From: Halalkalibacter suaedae
GTDB taxonomy: Bacteria > Bacillota > Bacilli > Bacillales > Bacillaceae_D
DNA length: 64,000 bases
Direction: 5' to 3'
Assembly: GCF_017939705.1 (NCBI RefSeq)
Contig: NZ_JAGKSQ010000005.1
Span: 62,001 to 126,000, forward strand
The notes under the pieces are model-generated. The model was not told where the DNA came from. It worked only from the letters and a program-made list of their open reading frames with translations, and made no database searches. How positions within the stretch are numbered: position 1 is the stretch's first letter; every line of letters begins with the position of its first letter. The translations under genes were made by a program, and so were the position numbers. This document shows, one piece after another, positions 35,191 through 45,290 of the stretch.

Positions 35191-37266
35191 CTAATTTGAC
35201 TCTTCTTTGTAGTCACAGGATATACATTCAACATGAACGCCCTTTTTTGATTTTTTTTCAACAAGCATTTGTTCACACTTCGGACATTGCCTCTCGATCG
35301 GCTTATCCCATGAAATAAAATCACACTCAGGATATTGATCACATCCATAAAAAATCCTTCTTTTTTTACTTTTACGTTCAACGATGTTTCCTTCTTTACA
35401 GCTTGGACATGTGACACCAATATCCTTAACAATTGCTTTTGTGTTTCGACAATCTGGAAAATTAGAACACGCCATAAATTTACCATAACGGCCCATTTTA
35501 TAAACCATTTCATTCCCGCACTTTTCGCAATCCTCACCAGCTGGTTCATCTTTTATTTCTACTTCCTTCATTTCCTCTTCAGCAAAGGCAAGACGCTTTT
35601 CAAACCCATTATAGAATTCATCGATAATTCGGATCCATTCTTTTGAACCCTCTTCAATGGAATCAAGATCATTCTCCATTTTAGCTGTGAACTCAACATC
35701 CAGGATTTCCGGGAAAAATTCAACAATTAATTCAAGTACAATTTCTCCAAGTTCTGTTGGTACAAAGCGCTTATCCTCCAAAGCAACATATCCACGGCGT
35801 TGAATGGTATCTAGTGTCGGAGCATAGGTAGATGGTCTTCCTATACCTAACTCCTCCATTGTTTTAACTAAACGAGCTTCCGTATAACGTGGTGGTGGTT
35901 GAGTGAAATGCTGGTTTGGCTCAATCTCGGATTTCTTTACTTGCTGACCTTCCTGTAGATCAGGTAAGAAACGGTCAACTTCTTTTTCACCATCATCATT
36001 TCCTTCAACATACACCTTCATAAATCCTGGAAACTTCACTTTTGAACCTGTTGCTCTAAACACAACATTATTTTGTTCAATATCAACTGACATTGTATCC
36101 ATCACAGCTGGTGCCATTTCACTAGCAACAAGTCGTTCCCAAATTAACTTATATAGTTTAAACTGATCTCTTGATAAGAAGCTTTTAACCAATTTTGGAT
36201 CTTTAAACACAGATGTAGGGCGAATAGCTTCATGAGCATCCTGAGCTTTTTTATCATTCTTAACAACTCTTTTTTCCTTACGTGTGTACTCTTCTCCAAA
36301 AGATTGAACGATATATTCATGTGCTTCCTGTTGGGCGGTATCAGAAATCCTCGTCGAGTCTGTACGCATATACGTAATTAAACCAACCGCACCCTCTTTT
36401 TTATCTAATTCTATTCCTTCATATAATTGCTGGGCTATCATCATTGTTTTTTTCGCTCTGAAATTTAATTTTCGAGCTGCTTCTTGTTGGAGAGAAGAAG
36501 TTGTAAAAGGAGAAACTGGGTTTCTTTTTCGTTCTTTACGTTTAACAGAGGTAATATCAAACGTATCTGTTTTTAGACGTTCTAATACTTTTTTTACTTC
36601 TTCTTCTGATTTTAACTCTTGTTTCTTACCATCTATTCCGTAGAATTTCGCTTCAAATGGTTCCTCTTGTAACGCAAAATTTGCCTGAATACTCCAATAC
36701 TCTTCTGGAACAAATTGTTTAATTTCTTTTTCACGTTCAATGATCATCTTAACAGCAACGGATTGTACTCGCCCTGCACTCAGTCCTTTTTTTACTTTCT
36801 TCCATAATAATGGACTTATGTTATATCCCACAAGCCTGTCTAAAATTCTACGTGCTTGTTGTGCATCTACTAAATCCATATTTATTGGACGAGGAGTTTT
36901 AAAAGCGTCTTTGATTGCTTGTTTCGTAATTTCATTAAATACTACACGACAGTCTGAATGTTCATCAATATCTAAACTATGGGCAAGATGCCAAGCAATT
37001 GCCTCACCTTCACGATCCGGATCGGCTGCTAGATAAATACGTTTTACTTTTTTTGCGGCTGTTTTTAGTTCTTTTAGAACTGGGCCTTTTCCACGTATTG
37101 TAATGTATTTTGGTTCGAAGCTTTCTTCAACATTTACTCCCATTTGACTTTTTGGTAAGTCTCTCACATGTCCCATTGAAGCTTTAACAATATATTTTTT
37201 CCCTAAATATTTTCCAATGGTCTTTGCTTTTGCGGGAGATTCAACGATTACTAAATAATCGGCCAT
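35191..37266 (-). CDS. topA: DNA topoisomerase I (type IA)
   Basis: TopA relaxes negative supercoils. The product is 691 aa, as in B. subtilis. The toprim domain opens [20 protein letters not shown] and has the DPDRE acidic motif at about 83-87. The catalytic Tyr is residue 299 in [12 protein letters not shown]. Three C-terminal zinc-ribbon segments are seen, each starting CxxC ([24 protein letters not shown]). A good promoter lies in the gap before it. Confidence 0.98.
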   Translation of the reverse strand: MADYLVIVESPAKAKTIGKYLGKKYIVKASMGHVRDLPKSQMGVNVEESFEPKYITIRGKGPVLKELKTAAKKVKRIYLAADPDREGEAIAWHLAHSLDIDEHSDCRVVFNEITKQAIKDAFKTPRPINMDLVDAQQARRILDRLVGYNISPLLWKKVKKGLSAGRVQSVAVKMIIEREKEIKQFVPEEYWSIQANFALQEEPFEAKFYGIDGKKQELKSEEEVKKVLERLKTDTFDITSVKRKERKRNPVSPFTTSSLQQEAARKLNFRAKKTMMIAQQLYEGIELDKKEGAVGLITYMRTDSTRISDTAQQEAHEYIVQSFGEEYTRKEKRVVKNDKKAQDAHEAIRPTSVFKDPKLVKSFLSRDQFKLYKLIWERLVASEMAPAVMDTMSVDIEQNNVVFRATGSKVKFPGFMKVYVEGNDDGEKEVDRFLPDLQEGQQVKKSEIEPNQHFTQPPPRYTEARLVKTMEELGIGRPSTYAPTLDTIQRRGYVALEDKRFVPTELGEIVLELIVEFFPEILDVEFTAKMENDLDSIEEGSKEWIRIIDEFYNGFEKRLAFAEEEMKEVEIKDEPAGEDCEKCGNEMVYKMGRYGKFMACSNFPDCRNTKAIVKDIGVTCPSCKEGNIVERKSKKRRIFYGCDQYPECDFISWDKPIERQCPKCEQMLVEKKSKKGVHVECISCDYKEESN

Positions 37267-37304
37267 AAAAGACTCCCTCTCTACGAATTATTAAAATCTT
37301 CCCT

Positions 37305-37334
37305 ATTATGGAACAGGTTTTCTCCATTTGTCAA
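37305..37334 (-). promoter_or_regulatory. Sigma-A promoter of topA
   Basis: -35 TTGACA (37329-37334), 18-nt spacer, -10 CATAAT (37305-37310). The leader to the topA ATG is about 30 nt. Confidence 0.75.
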
Positions 37335-37367
37335 ACAGGAATGTAAGAATTGTCTGGCAAAGACATT

Positions 37368-37386
37368 AAAAAAAAGCGGTTTTTTT
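37368..37386 (-). terminator. Weak dprA terminator candidate
   Basis: AAAAAAA / TTTTTTT around CCGC, with an 8-T run on the minus strand, 30 nt after dprA. The stem has no G-C pairs, so its strength is doubtful. Confidence 0.3.
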
Positions 37387-37414
37387 AGGGTATTTTGTCG
37401 GTTTGGCAGATGAT

Positions 37415-38287
37415 TTATTTAAATTCTTCTATAATATCATTGTAATTTAAAATTAATTTTGCTCCTTGTTGAATCAGTTGATTCGTTCCCTGGGCAGCTT
37501 GCGAGAAGATAGAATCAGGAATAGAAAAAACCTCTCTTCCTTGCTCCAAAGCCTGATCAGCCGTAATTAAAGAGCCACTTTTCTCTCTTGCTTCAACTAC
37601 AACTATTCCTTTAGACAGACCACTAATTATCCGGTTTCGAGCTGGGAAATACCATTTATTTGGAGGACATGAAGGGGGGTATTCGGAGACAACACACTGA
37701 TGTTTCGACATTTCAACAAATAACTGCTGATTTTCTTTAGGATACACGTAATTAAAGCCAGAACCTAAGACAGCGATGGTATAACCATTTAACTCAATCG
37801 CTTGTTGATGAGCTATTGTATCGATACCTATGGCCATTCCACTAACAATGCCCCACCCCTCTCTTATTAATGGGGCAACTACATAGGTTACCTTTTTCTT
37901 TCCTTCCTGACTAGGATGCCTTGTACCAATAACACCCATTAGGTTTTCAGTAGATAGTATATGACGTTTTCCGAGAACATATAGGACAAATGGAGGATCG
38001 TAGATTTGCTTTAATAAATCGGGGTAATCATCATCAAATAGGGTAACTGTCTGTATATTTCTATTTAGATAATACCTCTTTAAATCTGTAGGAGAGAAAT
38101 TGTGTAGATCTGTATATAGGAGCTGTGCTCGTCTGGATTTGAGCTGATAGAGTGCCTGGAGTTGTTCTAGCGAGTATGAGTAAATACGACTTAGTTTAGG
38201 ATCCTCGTTCATGATTTTATAGAGTAGCTTCCAAGTCATGCTTTGACTACTGTGAAGGTGAATTAATCGATCACGCTTTTGATCCAT
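37415..38287 (-). CDS. dprA: DNA processing protein DprA
   Basis: DprA loads RecA on incoming single-stranded DNA during natural transformation. The product is 290 aa. It has an N-terminal helical region and a Rossmann-fold domain with VIGTRHPS, GIDTIAHQQAI, and VLGSGFNYVYPKEN, followed by FPARNRIISGLSKGIVVVEA. It sits between sucD and topA as in B. subtilis. Confidence 0.96.
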   Translation of the reverse strand: MDQKRDRLIHLHSSQSMTWKLLYKIMNEDPKLSRIYSYSLEQLQALYQLKSRRAQLLYTDLHNFSPTDLKRYYLNRNIQTVTLFDDDYPDLLKQIYDPPFVLYVLGKRHILSTENLMGVIGTRHPSQEGKKKVTYVVAPLIREGWGIVSGMAIGIDTIAHQQAIELNGYTIAVLGSGFNYVYPKENQQLFVEMSKHQCVVSEYPPSCPPNKWYFPARNRIISGLSKGIVVVEAREKSGSLITADQALEQGREVFSIPDSIFSQAAQGTNQLIQQGAKLILNYNDIIEEFK

Positions 38288-38332
38288 ATTTTTTTATCCT
38301 TCCACTTGTTTGTATTGATTTCCTTCAAAATT

Positions 38333-38357
38333 AGCCCGCTATGTTTAATAGCGGGCT
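38333..38357 (-). terminator. sucCD terminator
   Basis: A perfect 10-bp stem, AGCCCGCTAT / ATAGCGGGCT, with a 5-nt loop, 27 nt after sucD. The minus-strand tail is TAATTTTG. Confidence 0.65.
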
Positions 38358-38384
38358 CACAATCTTACTCAAAAGTATGCAATC

Positions 38385-39299
38385 TTATTTGCTGACCTCA
38401 TGTGTTGTACATTTTTCAAGGAGATCATTTTCTTTTAATGCAGCAATCAATGTCTCACCCATAACAGATGGAGTTTCTGCAACTTTAATTCCACAGTTCT
38501 CCATTGTTTTAATCTTTTCAGCAGCTGTTCCTTTTCCGCCTGAAATGATTGCACCTGCGTGACCCATGCGCTTACCTGGAGGTGCTGTTTGGCCACCGAT
38601 GAAACCAACAACTGGTTTTGTCATGTTTGCCTTTACCCATTCAGCCGCTTCTTCTTCTGCCGTTCCTCCGATTTCACCAATCATAATAACCGCATACGTA
38701 TCAGGATCTTCATTGAATAGATTTAACACATCAATAAAATCAGTTCCATTTACAGGGTCTCCACCAATTCCAACAGCTGAAGATTGACCAATTCCATTTG
38801 TTGATAACTGATGAACTGCTTCATAAGTAAGCGTACCAGAACGTGATACTACACCAACATGACCTTTTTTGTGAATATATCCTGGCATAATACCAATTTT
38901 ACATTCTTCAGGTGTAATAACACCCGGGCAGTTTGGCCCAATTAAACGAGTTTTCTTACCTTGCATATAACGTTTTACATTAACCATATCTAGAACAGGA
39001 ATGCCTTCAGTAATACAAATCGCTAGATCAAGTTCAGCATCAGTTGCCTCCATAATTGCATCAGCTGCAAAAGCAGGTGGTACATAGATCACAGATGCAT
39101 TGGCCCCTGTTGCCTTGACTGCATCTTCAACAGTGTTGAATACTGGAATTCCTTCTACTTCTGTACCACCCTTACCTGGCGTAACTCCACCAACGATATT
39201 CGTACCATACTCCACAGCTTGCTTTGTATGAAACAATCCCGTTGCTCCTGTAATCCCTTGCACAATTACCTTTGTATCTTTATTAATGAGGATACTCAT
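38385..39299 (-). CDS. sucD: Succinyl-CoA synthetase alpha subunit
   Basis: SucD binds CoA and carries the phosphohistidine of the TCA-cycle step succinyl-CoA to succinate. The product is 304 aa. The CoA-binding Rossmann fold opens [20 protein letters not shown], and the active-site His lies in [14 protein letters not shown] near residue 247. It follows sucC by 18 nt. Confidence 0.98.
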   Translation of the reverse strand: MSILINKDTKVIVQGITGATGLFHTKQAVEYGTNIVGGVTPGKGGTEVEGIPVFNTVEDAVKATGANASVIYVPPAFAADAIMEATDAELDLAICITEGIPVLDMVNVKRYMQGKKTRLIGPNCPGVITPEECKIGIMPGYIHKKGHVGVVSRSGTLTYEAVHQLSTNGIGQSSAVGIGGDPVNGTDFIDVLNLFNEDPDTYAVIMIGEIGGTAEEEAAEWVKANMTKPVVGFIGGQTAPPGKRMGHAGAIISGGKGTAAEKIKTMENCGIKVAETPSVMGETLIAALKENDLLEKCTTHEVSK

Positions 39300-39317
39300 T
39301 CTCCACGTCCCGCCTTT

Positions 39318-40478
39318 CTATTTTACTAATGAAACAATTTTTTGTGCACCATCAGCCATTGAATCAGCAGCTGTAATATTTAAGCCTGATTCTTTAAGGA
39401 TGTTCTTACCTAAATCCACGTTTGTTCCTTCTAGACGAACAACCAATGGAATTTCAAGACCTACTTGCTTTGTTGCTTCGACAACACCTTCAGCAATAAT
39501 GTCGCACTTCATAATTCCACCAAAAATATTGACGAAAATACCTTTTACATTTTCATCAGAAAGGATAATTTTGAACGCTTCTGTTACTTTTTCAGCGGTT
39601 GCACCACCACCAACATCAAGGAAGTTCGCAGGATCACCACTGTAATGTTTAATAATATCCATTGTTGCCATTGCAAGTCCGGCACCATTTACCATACAAC
39701 CAATATTTCCGTCTAAAGAAATATAGCTAAGATCATACTTAGAAGCTTCAATTTCCTTCGTATCTTCTTCACCTAAATCACGGTACGCTAAAACATCTTT
39801 TTGACGATACAAAGCATTTGAATCAAAATTCATTTTCGCATCAAGTGCCATTACTTTTCCATCACCAGTTGTCACTAATGGGTTAATTTCGGCGATTGAA
39901 CAATCTTTATCAACAAACACTTTGTAAAGACCCATCATGAATTTAACGGCTTGACCTACTAATTCTTTTGGAATATTAATATTAAACGCTAGACGACGTG
40001 CTTGGAAACCTTGTAACCCAACAGCTGGATCAATTACTTCTTTAAAGATCTTTTCAGGAGTCGCTTCAGCTACCTCCTCAATTTCTGTACCGCCTTCTTC
40101 AGATGCCATCATGACAACGCTTGAAGTCGCACGATCAAGAACTAAACCAATATAATATTCATTCTTGATATCGCAGCCCTCTTCAATTAGTAAGCGCTTA
40201 ACTTCTTTGCCTTCAGGACCTGTTTGATGAGTAACAAGTGTCTTTCCCAAAATTTCATTTGCATATGTACGAACCTCATCGAGATTTTTGGCAACTTTGA
40301 CGCCACCAGCTTTCCCTCTTCCACCTGCATGAATTTGAGCCTTAACGACGCAAATCTCTGAACCTAGTTCCTTCGCTGCCTCTACTGCTTCATCAACAGA
40401 GAATGCTACCTTCCCATTGGGAACAGCTACTCCATACTGTCGTAGAAGCTCTTTTCCTTGATATTCATGGATATTCAT
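39318..40478 (-). CDS. sucC: Succinyl-CoA synthetase beta subunit
   Basis: SucC is the nucleotide-binding ATP-grasp subunit. The product is 386 aa, starting [17 protein letters not shown]. The ATP-grasp [16 protein letters not shown] segment and C-terminal CoA-ligase fold [14 protein letters not shown] are present. AGGAGG lies 10 nt before the ATG. In B. subtilis it follows ylqH; here a small gene (40625-40792) intervenes. Confidence 0.98.
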   Translation of the reverse strand: MNIHEYQGKELLRQYGVAVPNGKVAFSVDEAVEAAKELGSEICVVKAQIHAGGRGKAGGVKVAKNLDEVRTYANEILGKTLVTHQTGPEGKEVKRLLIEEGCDIKNEYYIGLVLDRATSSVVMMASEEGGTEIEEVAEATPEKIFKEVIDPAVGLQGFQARRLAFNINIPKELVGQAVKFMMGLYKVFVDKDCSIAEINPLVTTGDGKVMALDAKMNFDSNALYRQKDVLAYRDLGEEDTKEIEASKYDLSYISLDGNIGCMVNGAGLAMATMDIIKHYSGDPANFLDVGGGATAEKVTEAFKIILSDENVKGIFVNIFGGIMKCDIIAEGVVEATKQVGLEIPLVVRLEGTNVDLGKNILKESGLNITAADSMADGAQKIVSLVK

Positions 40479-40559
40479 TTCTCTCTTCAGCCTCCTATCA
40501 ATTGCATATCAATTCATGCCATTGCTTTACTTCGAGATTTATTGTTTGAATCCTCTATT

Positions 40560-40568
40560 ATTTTAACA
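40560..40568 (-). promoter_or_regulatory. Candidate extended -10 for sucCD
   Basis: TGTTAAAAT on the minus strand, without a recognisable -35. A GGAGG/CCTCC hairpin lies about 20 nt upstream (40589-40605), with no U-tract. Confidence 0.35.
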
Positions 40569-40624
40569 CGGATTTAATTGTTTTTGGAGGTTAAACCCTC
40601 CCAAATTTAAAATAAGAAGGAAAA

Positions 40625-40792
40625 TCATGCTTTTTTTGCATTTTTCTTTTTGTTTTTGCTAATTTCTTCTTCATTTTTTATTTCTTTTTTTTGCAACATA
40701 TTGGCTTTTGCATCCATTTCTTGAATACTGTGTGGAATCCCAAACTCATTTGCATATTCTTCATTTTGTCTTTTCCCTTGATTATGTTTCAC
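40625..40792 (-). CDS. Small basic/charged protein of unknown function
   Basis: A 55-codon frame with a GTG start at 40792, 6 nt after AGGAGGG, and a TGA at 40625. The product starts MKHNQGKRQNEEYANEFGIP and ends in a Lys/Asn-rich tail (ISKNKKKNAKKA). It is soluble and highly charged, without a membrane segment or Cys. The strong ribosome site and sensible composition support it as real. Size and composition resemble small spore-associated proteins of Bacillaceae, but I do not recognise a family. It lies between ylqH and sucC. Confidence 0.6.
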   Translation of the reverse strand: MKHNQGKRQNEEYANEFGIPHSIQEMDAKANMLQKKEIKNEEEISKNKKKNAKKA

Positions 40793-40846
40793 TGTCGCCC
40801 TCCTAAAAGTAAAAGCTACTTTTTAGGCTTTGATAAAATAAGTTTT

Positions 40847-41119
40847 TTATCCATCACGATCAATCTTATAAATGAATGCAAAAAGCTCTGCCACAACTCC
40901 ATAGAGCTCATTTGGAATTGACTGATTTATTTCTAATTGTGCTAAGAGGCTCACTAAAGAATGATCCTCTTGAATTGGGATATTATTTTCTTTTGCCTTT
41001 GCAATTATTTCTTCAGCGATTATTCCATTTCCCTTCCCAATTACCCTTGGTGAATCATCAATTGAGTGATCATATTTTAAGGCAACGGCTTGTTTTTTTA
41101 CATTAGATTTTTCACTCAT
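40847..41119 (-). CDS. ylqH: FlhB C-terminal domain homologue (FhlB/YlqH)
   Basis: A 90-aa protein that matches only the cytoplasmic C-terminal domain of FlhB: KKQAVALKYDHSIDDSPRVIGKG, IPIQEDHSLVSLLAQLEI, and VVAELFAFIYKIDRD. The membrane part and the NPTH cleavage motif are missing. It starts in an ATGA overlap with the FliK-like gene. Substitution for the FlhB C-domain has been shown for some such proteins; its role in this organism is not known. Confidence 0.88.
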   Translation of the reverse strand: MSEKSNVKKQAVALKYDHSIDDSPRVIGKGNGIIAEEIIAKAKENNIPIQEDHSLVSLLAQLEINQSIPNELYGVVAELFAFIYKIDRDG

Positions 41120-42408
41120 ACTCTGATGTCCACTCCTTGATAACTAGCTTTTTGTTGATATGGCTGATGCTGTTTTTGTACAGCTGCTTTTAAAGGCTTC
41201 CACATGACTGATAGCAATTCATATTCTTGCTCATGCAAACTTTTTTTAAGTATAGGTGTTAATACATCCAATAAAGCTTGAGGCTTTTGAGTTTCATTAA
41301 AAATAGTCACTGATAAAATGCGGTTTTGAATATGAACATCAACGACCATGTCCTTTAGGCGTTCTAAGGTTAAATAGAAAAGGATTCGACAAAATGAAGG
41401 ATCGAGCTGATTCTCTGTATTATTTTTGCCTTCCCATTGAATAGCAAGGTCGGTGTGAAAAGACCCTAGTTGAATAGGAAGTTGAACAAGCCATGTATGC
41501 AGTGATCCAATTTGGTCATGAGATAGCAGTTGCTGCCCGGTCAAGCGATGAAGCAGTTGCGAAGCTGATTCCTTTACGTTCAAGGGGAGTTCCTGCTGTT
41601 GCATTTGCAAAAGTAATGCTTTCAGTGTTTCTGATTGCGATGTTGTTTCTGTTCTGGTACCTTGAACATGCTCCATCAACCCATTTTCATGACTATAGCC
41701 AAGCATTTGAATCATTGTTCTAACCTGTTCTGGAAGTTGATTTGATCCGGTAACTGGTTGTATCACCATTTCTTTTACTATTTGATTAAGTTGTTGATGA
41801 ATGTCTCTTGCTACTGTGTTCGTACTTGTCTCTAAAAGACCAGCTAATCCCTGTACCTGGCTTGACAAGCTTGGTCCATTCGTCACAGCACGAATAGCGT
41901 CAAAAATCTCCTTTGTTAGTGGTAGGTTCTTTTTAATCATTTCTGCAATGATCGGTAATCCCTCTTCAGTATTAGGGAGTTGGCCAAGTAGTTGACTGCC
42001 AGTTACAATCGTTTGCTTAGAAAAGTTTATATTTTGCTTAGTTAAAAACGACGTGAACGCCTCAGCCATTTTGACATTAGCAAGCCCCAATTGCTGCAGC
42101 AAGCGTTCTACACTCGCAGCTTGTGGTTGCCCCGTTGTCTTACTAGACTTAGCATCCAACACTTGTAAATGGGGTAATCCTTTGCTTTCTTTCACCTCAA
42201 ACCAGTACCGTTCCCCAGCTGTTAATGGGGCCTCAAGAACACCAGTTAATTGTATGCCGTTTATTTGTAAAGAGGCGATATTATTTGGAAACAGCTTAAC
42301 GACCTTCCCTTGAATAATTTGTCCAGGAGTGAGCGATACCGGCCTATTCTGATTGTGATTCTGCTTTTCGACTTTTGAAAAGTGAGTTTGAATATTTGTT
42401 TGAAACAT
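41116..42408 (-). CDS. ylqG: YlqG-like protein, possible FliK paralogue
   Basis: A 430-aa soluble protein in the place of B. subtilis ylqG. The N-terminal part opens with a Gln/Asn-rich segment, then a beta-rich section (PGQIIQGKVVKLFPNNIASL). The middle is helical. The C-terminal 100 residues (from about 325) have the strand-helix layout of the FliK Flg_hook domain, including VVDVHIQNRILSVTIFN and a helix of LLDVLTPILKKSLHEQ. It is coupled to an FlhB-C-like gene, which supports a link to export-substrate switching. The FliK relation is inferred from layout and context. Confidence 0.65.
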   Translation of the reverse strand: MFQTNIQTHFSKVEKQNHNQNRPVSLTPGQIIQGKVVKLFPNNIASLQINGIQLTGVLEAPLTAGERYWFEVKESKGLPHLQVLDAKSSKTTGQPQAASVERLLQQLGLANVKMAEAFTSFLTKQNINFSKQTIVTGSQLLGQLPNTEEGLPIIAEMIKKNLPLTKEIFDAIRAVTNGPSLSSQVQGLAGLLETSTNTVARDIHQQLNQIVKEMVIQPVTGSNQLPEQVRTMIQMLGYSHENGLMEHVQGTRTETTSQSETLKALLLQMQQQELPLNVKESASQLLHRLTGQQLLSHDQIGSLHTWLVQLPIQLGSFHTDLAIQWEGKNNTENQLDPSFCRILFYLTLERLKDMVVDVHIQNRILSVTIFNETQKPQALLDVLTPILKKSLHEQEYELLSVMWKPLKAAVQKQHQPYQQKASYQGVDIRV

Positions 42409-42412
42409 TCGA

Positions 42413-43183
42413 TCACTCCCTGTTAATTTTCACATCCTGAACTGGTTTAAACGAACGGCGATGCTCTTCCGTTAAACCAAAGGTATGTAGTGCATGTAAA
42501 TGCTCCTGTGTTCCATAACCAACATGATTTACAAAACCATAATTAGGATATTTTTTATGTAATCGTTCCATATAGGCATCCCGTTCTACCTTTGCTAGAA
42601 CCGAGCTCGCTGCAATTGAGACGCTACGTTGATCACCTTTAATTAAGGATGTTTGCTCGATCTCAAGAGGAAGATTCATAGCATCTAATAATAAATAGTC
42701 CGGTTGAGTTGAAAGAGATTTAATGGCATTTTGCATTGCTCGCTTCGTTGACTGATAAATATTAATTCGATCAATTTCCTCCGCATGAATCATTTCAATT
42801 GCATATGCTATCGCTTCTCTCTTAATAATGTCAGCAAATTCCTCTCTCTTTTGTTTTGAAAGTTTTTTGGAATCTGTTAAGCCTAATAGTTTAAATGAAG
42901 CTGGCAATATGACGGCAGCAGCTACTACCGGGCCAGCCAGAGGTCCGCGACCAACTTCATCTAATCCAGCAATATATGAATATCCTTGTTGCCTTAATTG
43001 ATTTTCATAGACACTCATTTCAAGATGCATTAGTTCTAATTCAGCTTTTTTATTTCTCTTTGCCTCATAACGTTTTAATAGCATTTGAACGCCCTTACGT
43101 TCATCCTGTCTTAATTCATTAAGCAACTGTTCATTTTCTTCTTCTTCAAGCTTTAATGCTAATTCCTTAATAGATAATTTCAT
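42413..43183 (-). CDS. rnhB: Ribonuclease HII
   Basis: RNase HII removes ribonucleotides and RNA primers from DNA. From the ATG at 43183 (MKLSIKELALKL), after GGAGGAG, the product is 256 aa. The active-site DEVGRGPLAGPVV motif lies near 76-88, and the later acidic residues are in YLLLDAMN and in the VLAKVERD helix. A Glu-rich N-terminal helix domain of about 70 residues precedes the catalytic domain, as in Bacillus. Confidence 0.97.
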   Translation of the reverse strand: MKLSIKELALKLEEEENEQLLNELRQDERKGVQMLLKRYEAKRNKKAELELMHLEMSVYENQLRQQGYSYIAGLDEVGRGPLAGPVVAAAVILPASFKLLGLTDSKKLSKQKREEFADIIKREAIAYAIEMIHAEEIDRINIYQSTKRAMQNAIKSLSTQPDYLLLDAMNLPLEIEQTSLIKGDQRSVSIAASSVLAKVERDAYMERLHKKYPNYGFVNHVGYGTQEHLHALHTFGLTEEHRRSFKPVQDVKINRE

Positions 43184-43261
43184 TTTATCGACTCCTCCCC
43201 TCATATATCGGCAAATTTCTTTCACTTCTAAAGAAAAAAGGATCAAGAGCAATTTTGCTCC

Positions 43262-44125
43262 TCATCCTTTCCTGGCAAATGTTTCTGGAATTTCTAAGGT
43301 CACACGCCCTAAAACACCAGACCTTAGCTCTCTTAATATTACTTCAGCTACCTTATCATAATCAACATAGCCACCACCAAGCAAGAATCCTCGTTTCTTA
43401 CCAATCTCATCAAAAATATCAACGGTCTCTTCTGGAATAGATTCCACTTTATAGCGTTGTTGAATGAGAGTCGGGTAGTTTTCCTGTAAGTATTTCAGAA
43501 CAAATAGAGCAATGTCCTGAAAATCAAGAAGCTCGTCTTTAATTGCACCAGTAGCAGCCAATCGATAACCAATCACTTGGTCTTCGAATTTGGGCCATAG
43601 TATTCCAGGTGTATCTAGCAGTTCGAGTTCTTTTCCTACTTTGATCCATTGCTGTTTTTTTGTCACACCAGGGCGGTCACCTACCTGTGCTGTCCTTTTT
43701 GAAGCTAAACGATTGATTAATGTCGATTTTCCAACATTCGGAATACCGAGAATCATTGCTCTAATAGCTCTTGGCTTCATGCCCCTTGCTTTCATTTTTT
43801 CAAGCATGGCCGTTGCTAACAGTTTACAAGCACCTGGGATTTGGTCAATTCCTTTTCCTGTTTGTGCATTAATTGCGAGAACATGTGCCCCCTTAGCTTC
43901 AAAATAGACTTTCCATTTTTCAGTTAAAGAAGGGTCTGCAAGATCTGCTTTATTCAATAAGATTAATCGAGGTTTATGTGAGACAATTTCATCGATCATT
44001 GGATTTCTTGAGGCAAGGGGCACCCTAGCATCAAGCAACTCAATGACGACATCGATAAATTTCAGTTTTTCTGTTACTTCTCTTCGGGCCTTTGCCATGT
44101 GACCAGGGAACCATTGAATCGTCAT
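43262..44125 (-). CDS. rbgA: Ribosome biogenesis GTPase RbgA (YlqF)
   Basis: RbgA matures the 50S subunit. The product is 287 aa and has circularly permuted GTPase motifs: G4 NKAD (about residue 58) precedes G1 [12 protein letters not shown] (about 127) and G3 DTPG. The C-terminal domain binds rRNA. It lies between lepB and rnhB as in B. subtilis. Confidence 0.97.
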   Translation of the reverse strand: MTIQWFPGHMAKARREVTEKLKFIDVVIELLDARVPLASRNPMIDEIVSHKPRLILLNKADLADPSLTEKWKVYFEAKGAHVLAINAQTGKGIDQIPGACKLLATAMLEKMKARGMKPRAIRAMILGIPNVGKSTLINRLASKRTAQVGDRPGVTKKQQWIKVGKELELLDTPGILWPKFEDQVIGYRLAATGAIKDELLDFQDIALFVLKYLQENYPTLIQQRYKVESIPEETVDIFDEIGKKRGFLLGGGYVDYDKVAEVILRELRSGVLGRVTLEIPETFARKG

Positions 44126-44134
44126 TTAGAACAC

Positions 44135-44671
44135 CTACTTTGCAATACGAATATTTGTAACAGGCCAAAAGACAATATTAGCTTTACCAATAACTTCATC
44201 CATATGTATTGTGCCAATGTCTCTGCTGTCTCTACTATGTCTACGATTGTCACCTAACACAAAAAGATGGTCGTCTGGAACGGTGATCGCTTCAAAATCA
44301 TTTGTTAATCGTCCACCATCATACTCTTCTTTCAATTGATTTAGAAAAGGTTCATCAATTTCTTCACCATTTACATAAAGAGAATCTTCACTAAACTCAA
44401 TTTCATCACCAGGTAAACCAATGACCCGTTTAATATAATCCTTTCCAGCTGGTGCGTGGAATACGATGATATCAAAACGTTCTGGTTCTCCAATTGAGTA
44501 TGCCACCTTATTAACAATTAACCGGTCACCATGTTCAAGTGTCGGAATCATTGATTCTCCATCAACAATCACTGGAGCAAATAAAAAATGGCGAATCACA
44601 AATACAAGAATAAGTGCAATAACTATTGCTTTCAACCATTCCCAGGATTCTTTTTTTCCTTCACTACTCAT
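44135..44671 (-). CDS. lepB: Type I signal peptidase
   Basis: Removes signal peptides at the outer face of the membrane. From ATG 44671 (MSSEGKKESW), after GGAGGG, the product is 178 aa. One N-terminal membrane helix (about 12-33), the catalytic Ser40 in GESMIPTL, and the general-base Lys81 in DYIKRVIGLPGD are visible; GDNRRHSRDSR is the box E region. It lies between rplS and rbgA, where B. subtilis usually has no sip gene; other Bacillaceae do. Confidence 0.95.
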   Translation of the reverse strand: MSSEGKKESWEWLKAIVIALILVFVIRHFLFAPVIVDGESMIPTLEHGDRLIVNKVAYSIGEPERFDIIVFHAPAGKDYIKRVIGLPGDEIEFSEDSLYVNGEEIDEPFLNQLKEEYDGGRLTNDFEAITVPDDHLFVLGDNRRHSRDSRDIGTIHMDEVIGKANIVFWPVTNIRIAK

Positions 44672-44791
44672 TAAGATACCCTCCATTTATCTCACAGTAA
44701 CATGATCTTAGTTTACCATATACCACTATGAAACACACACTAGTAAGGAACACCCTTTAAATTACTTCAATCGTTAAATATTAAACGATAG

Positions 44792-44823
44792 AAAAAAGGA
44801 GCTTAGTTCCCTAAGCTCCTTTT
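44792..44823 (-). terminator. rplS terminator
   Basis: A perfect 13-bp stem (AAAAGGAGCTTAG / CTAAGCTCCTTTT) with a 4-nt loop and a T-run on the minus strand, 5 nt after rplS. Confidence 0.9.
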
Positions 44824-44828
44824 GCTCT

Positions 44829-45173
44829 TTATCGGATTTCTTTAATACGAGCCTTTTTACCACGTAGGCTACGTAGGTAGTAAAGTTTAGCACGACGTAC
44901 TTTACCGCGACGCTTCACTTCGATCTTTTCGATCTTAGGTGAATGTAATGGGAATGTACGTTCAACACCTACACCGTAAGAAATCTTACGTGCAGTGAAC
45001 GTTTCACTAATTCCAGTTCCACGGCGCTTAATTACAACACCTTCAAATAACTGAATACGCTCACGAGTTCCCTCGACAACTTTAACATGAATGACTAAAG
45101 TATCTCCAGGACGGAACGCAGGAAGATCACTACGTAATTGCTCACTTGTAATTTCTCGGATAATGTTGTTCAT
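44829..45173 (-). CDS. rplS: 50S ribosomal protein L19
   Basis: L19 lies at the 30S-50S interface. From ATG 45173 ([16 protein letters not shown]) the product is 114 aa. The family signature [20 protein letters not shown] is present at about 82-101, and the basic C-terminus ends ARIKEIR. It has its own promoter and an L19-type leader. Confidence 0.98.
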   Translation of the reverse strand: MNNIIREITSEQLRSDLPAFRPGDTLVIHVKVVEGTRERIQLFEGVVIKRRGTGISETFTARKISYGVGVERTFPLHSPKIEKIEVKRRGKVRRAKLYYLRSLRGKKARIKEIR

Positions 45174-45253
45174 ATAATTCCAACTCCTTCCATACAGATG
45201 TTCATTCCAAGGTATCCTGTAGCGGAACATCGTAATCACTGGCCTAAGCCACA
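45174..45253 (-). ncRNA. L19 ribosomal protein leader
   Basis: An ~80-nt leader between the rplS promoter and start. It can form a long-range GATGTTC / GAACATC stem (45225-45231 with 45197-45203) enclosing CCGCTACAGGATACC, with a GGCTTAGGCC part upstream. It resembles the L19 leader known in Bacillus, in which L19 is thought to bind its own mRNA. Family assignment is from memory of the consensus. Confidence 0.6.
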
Positions 45254-45259
45254 AGGAAT

Positions 45260-45288
45260 ATAATAACATACCTACTATGAGATCTCAA
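45260..45288 (-). promoter_or_regulatory. Sigma-A promoter of rplS
   Basis: -35 TTGAGA (45283-45288), 17-nt spacer, -10 TATTAT (45260-45265), with a TGn extension. It starts in the 3' end region of trmD. Confidence 0.7.
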
Positions 45289-45290
45289 CA

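Noticed and set aside
44770-44789. ATCGTTAAATATTAAACGAT palindrome downstream of rplS
   Set aside because: It is imperfect, AT-rich and close to a strong terminator; no evidence of a function.
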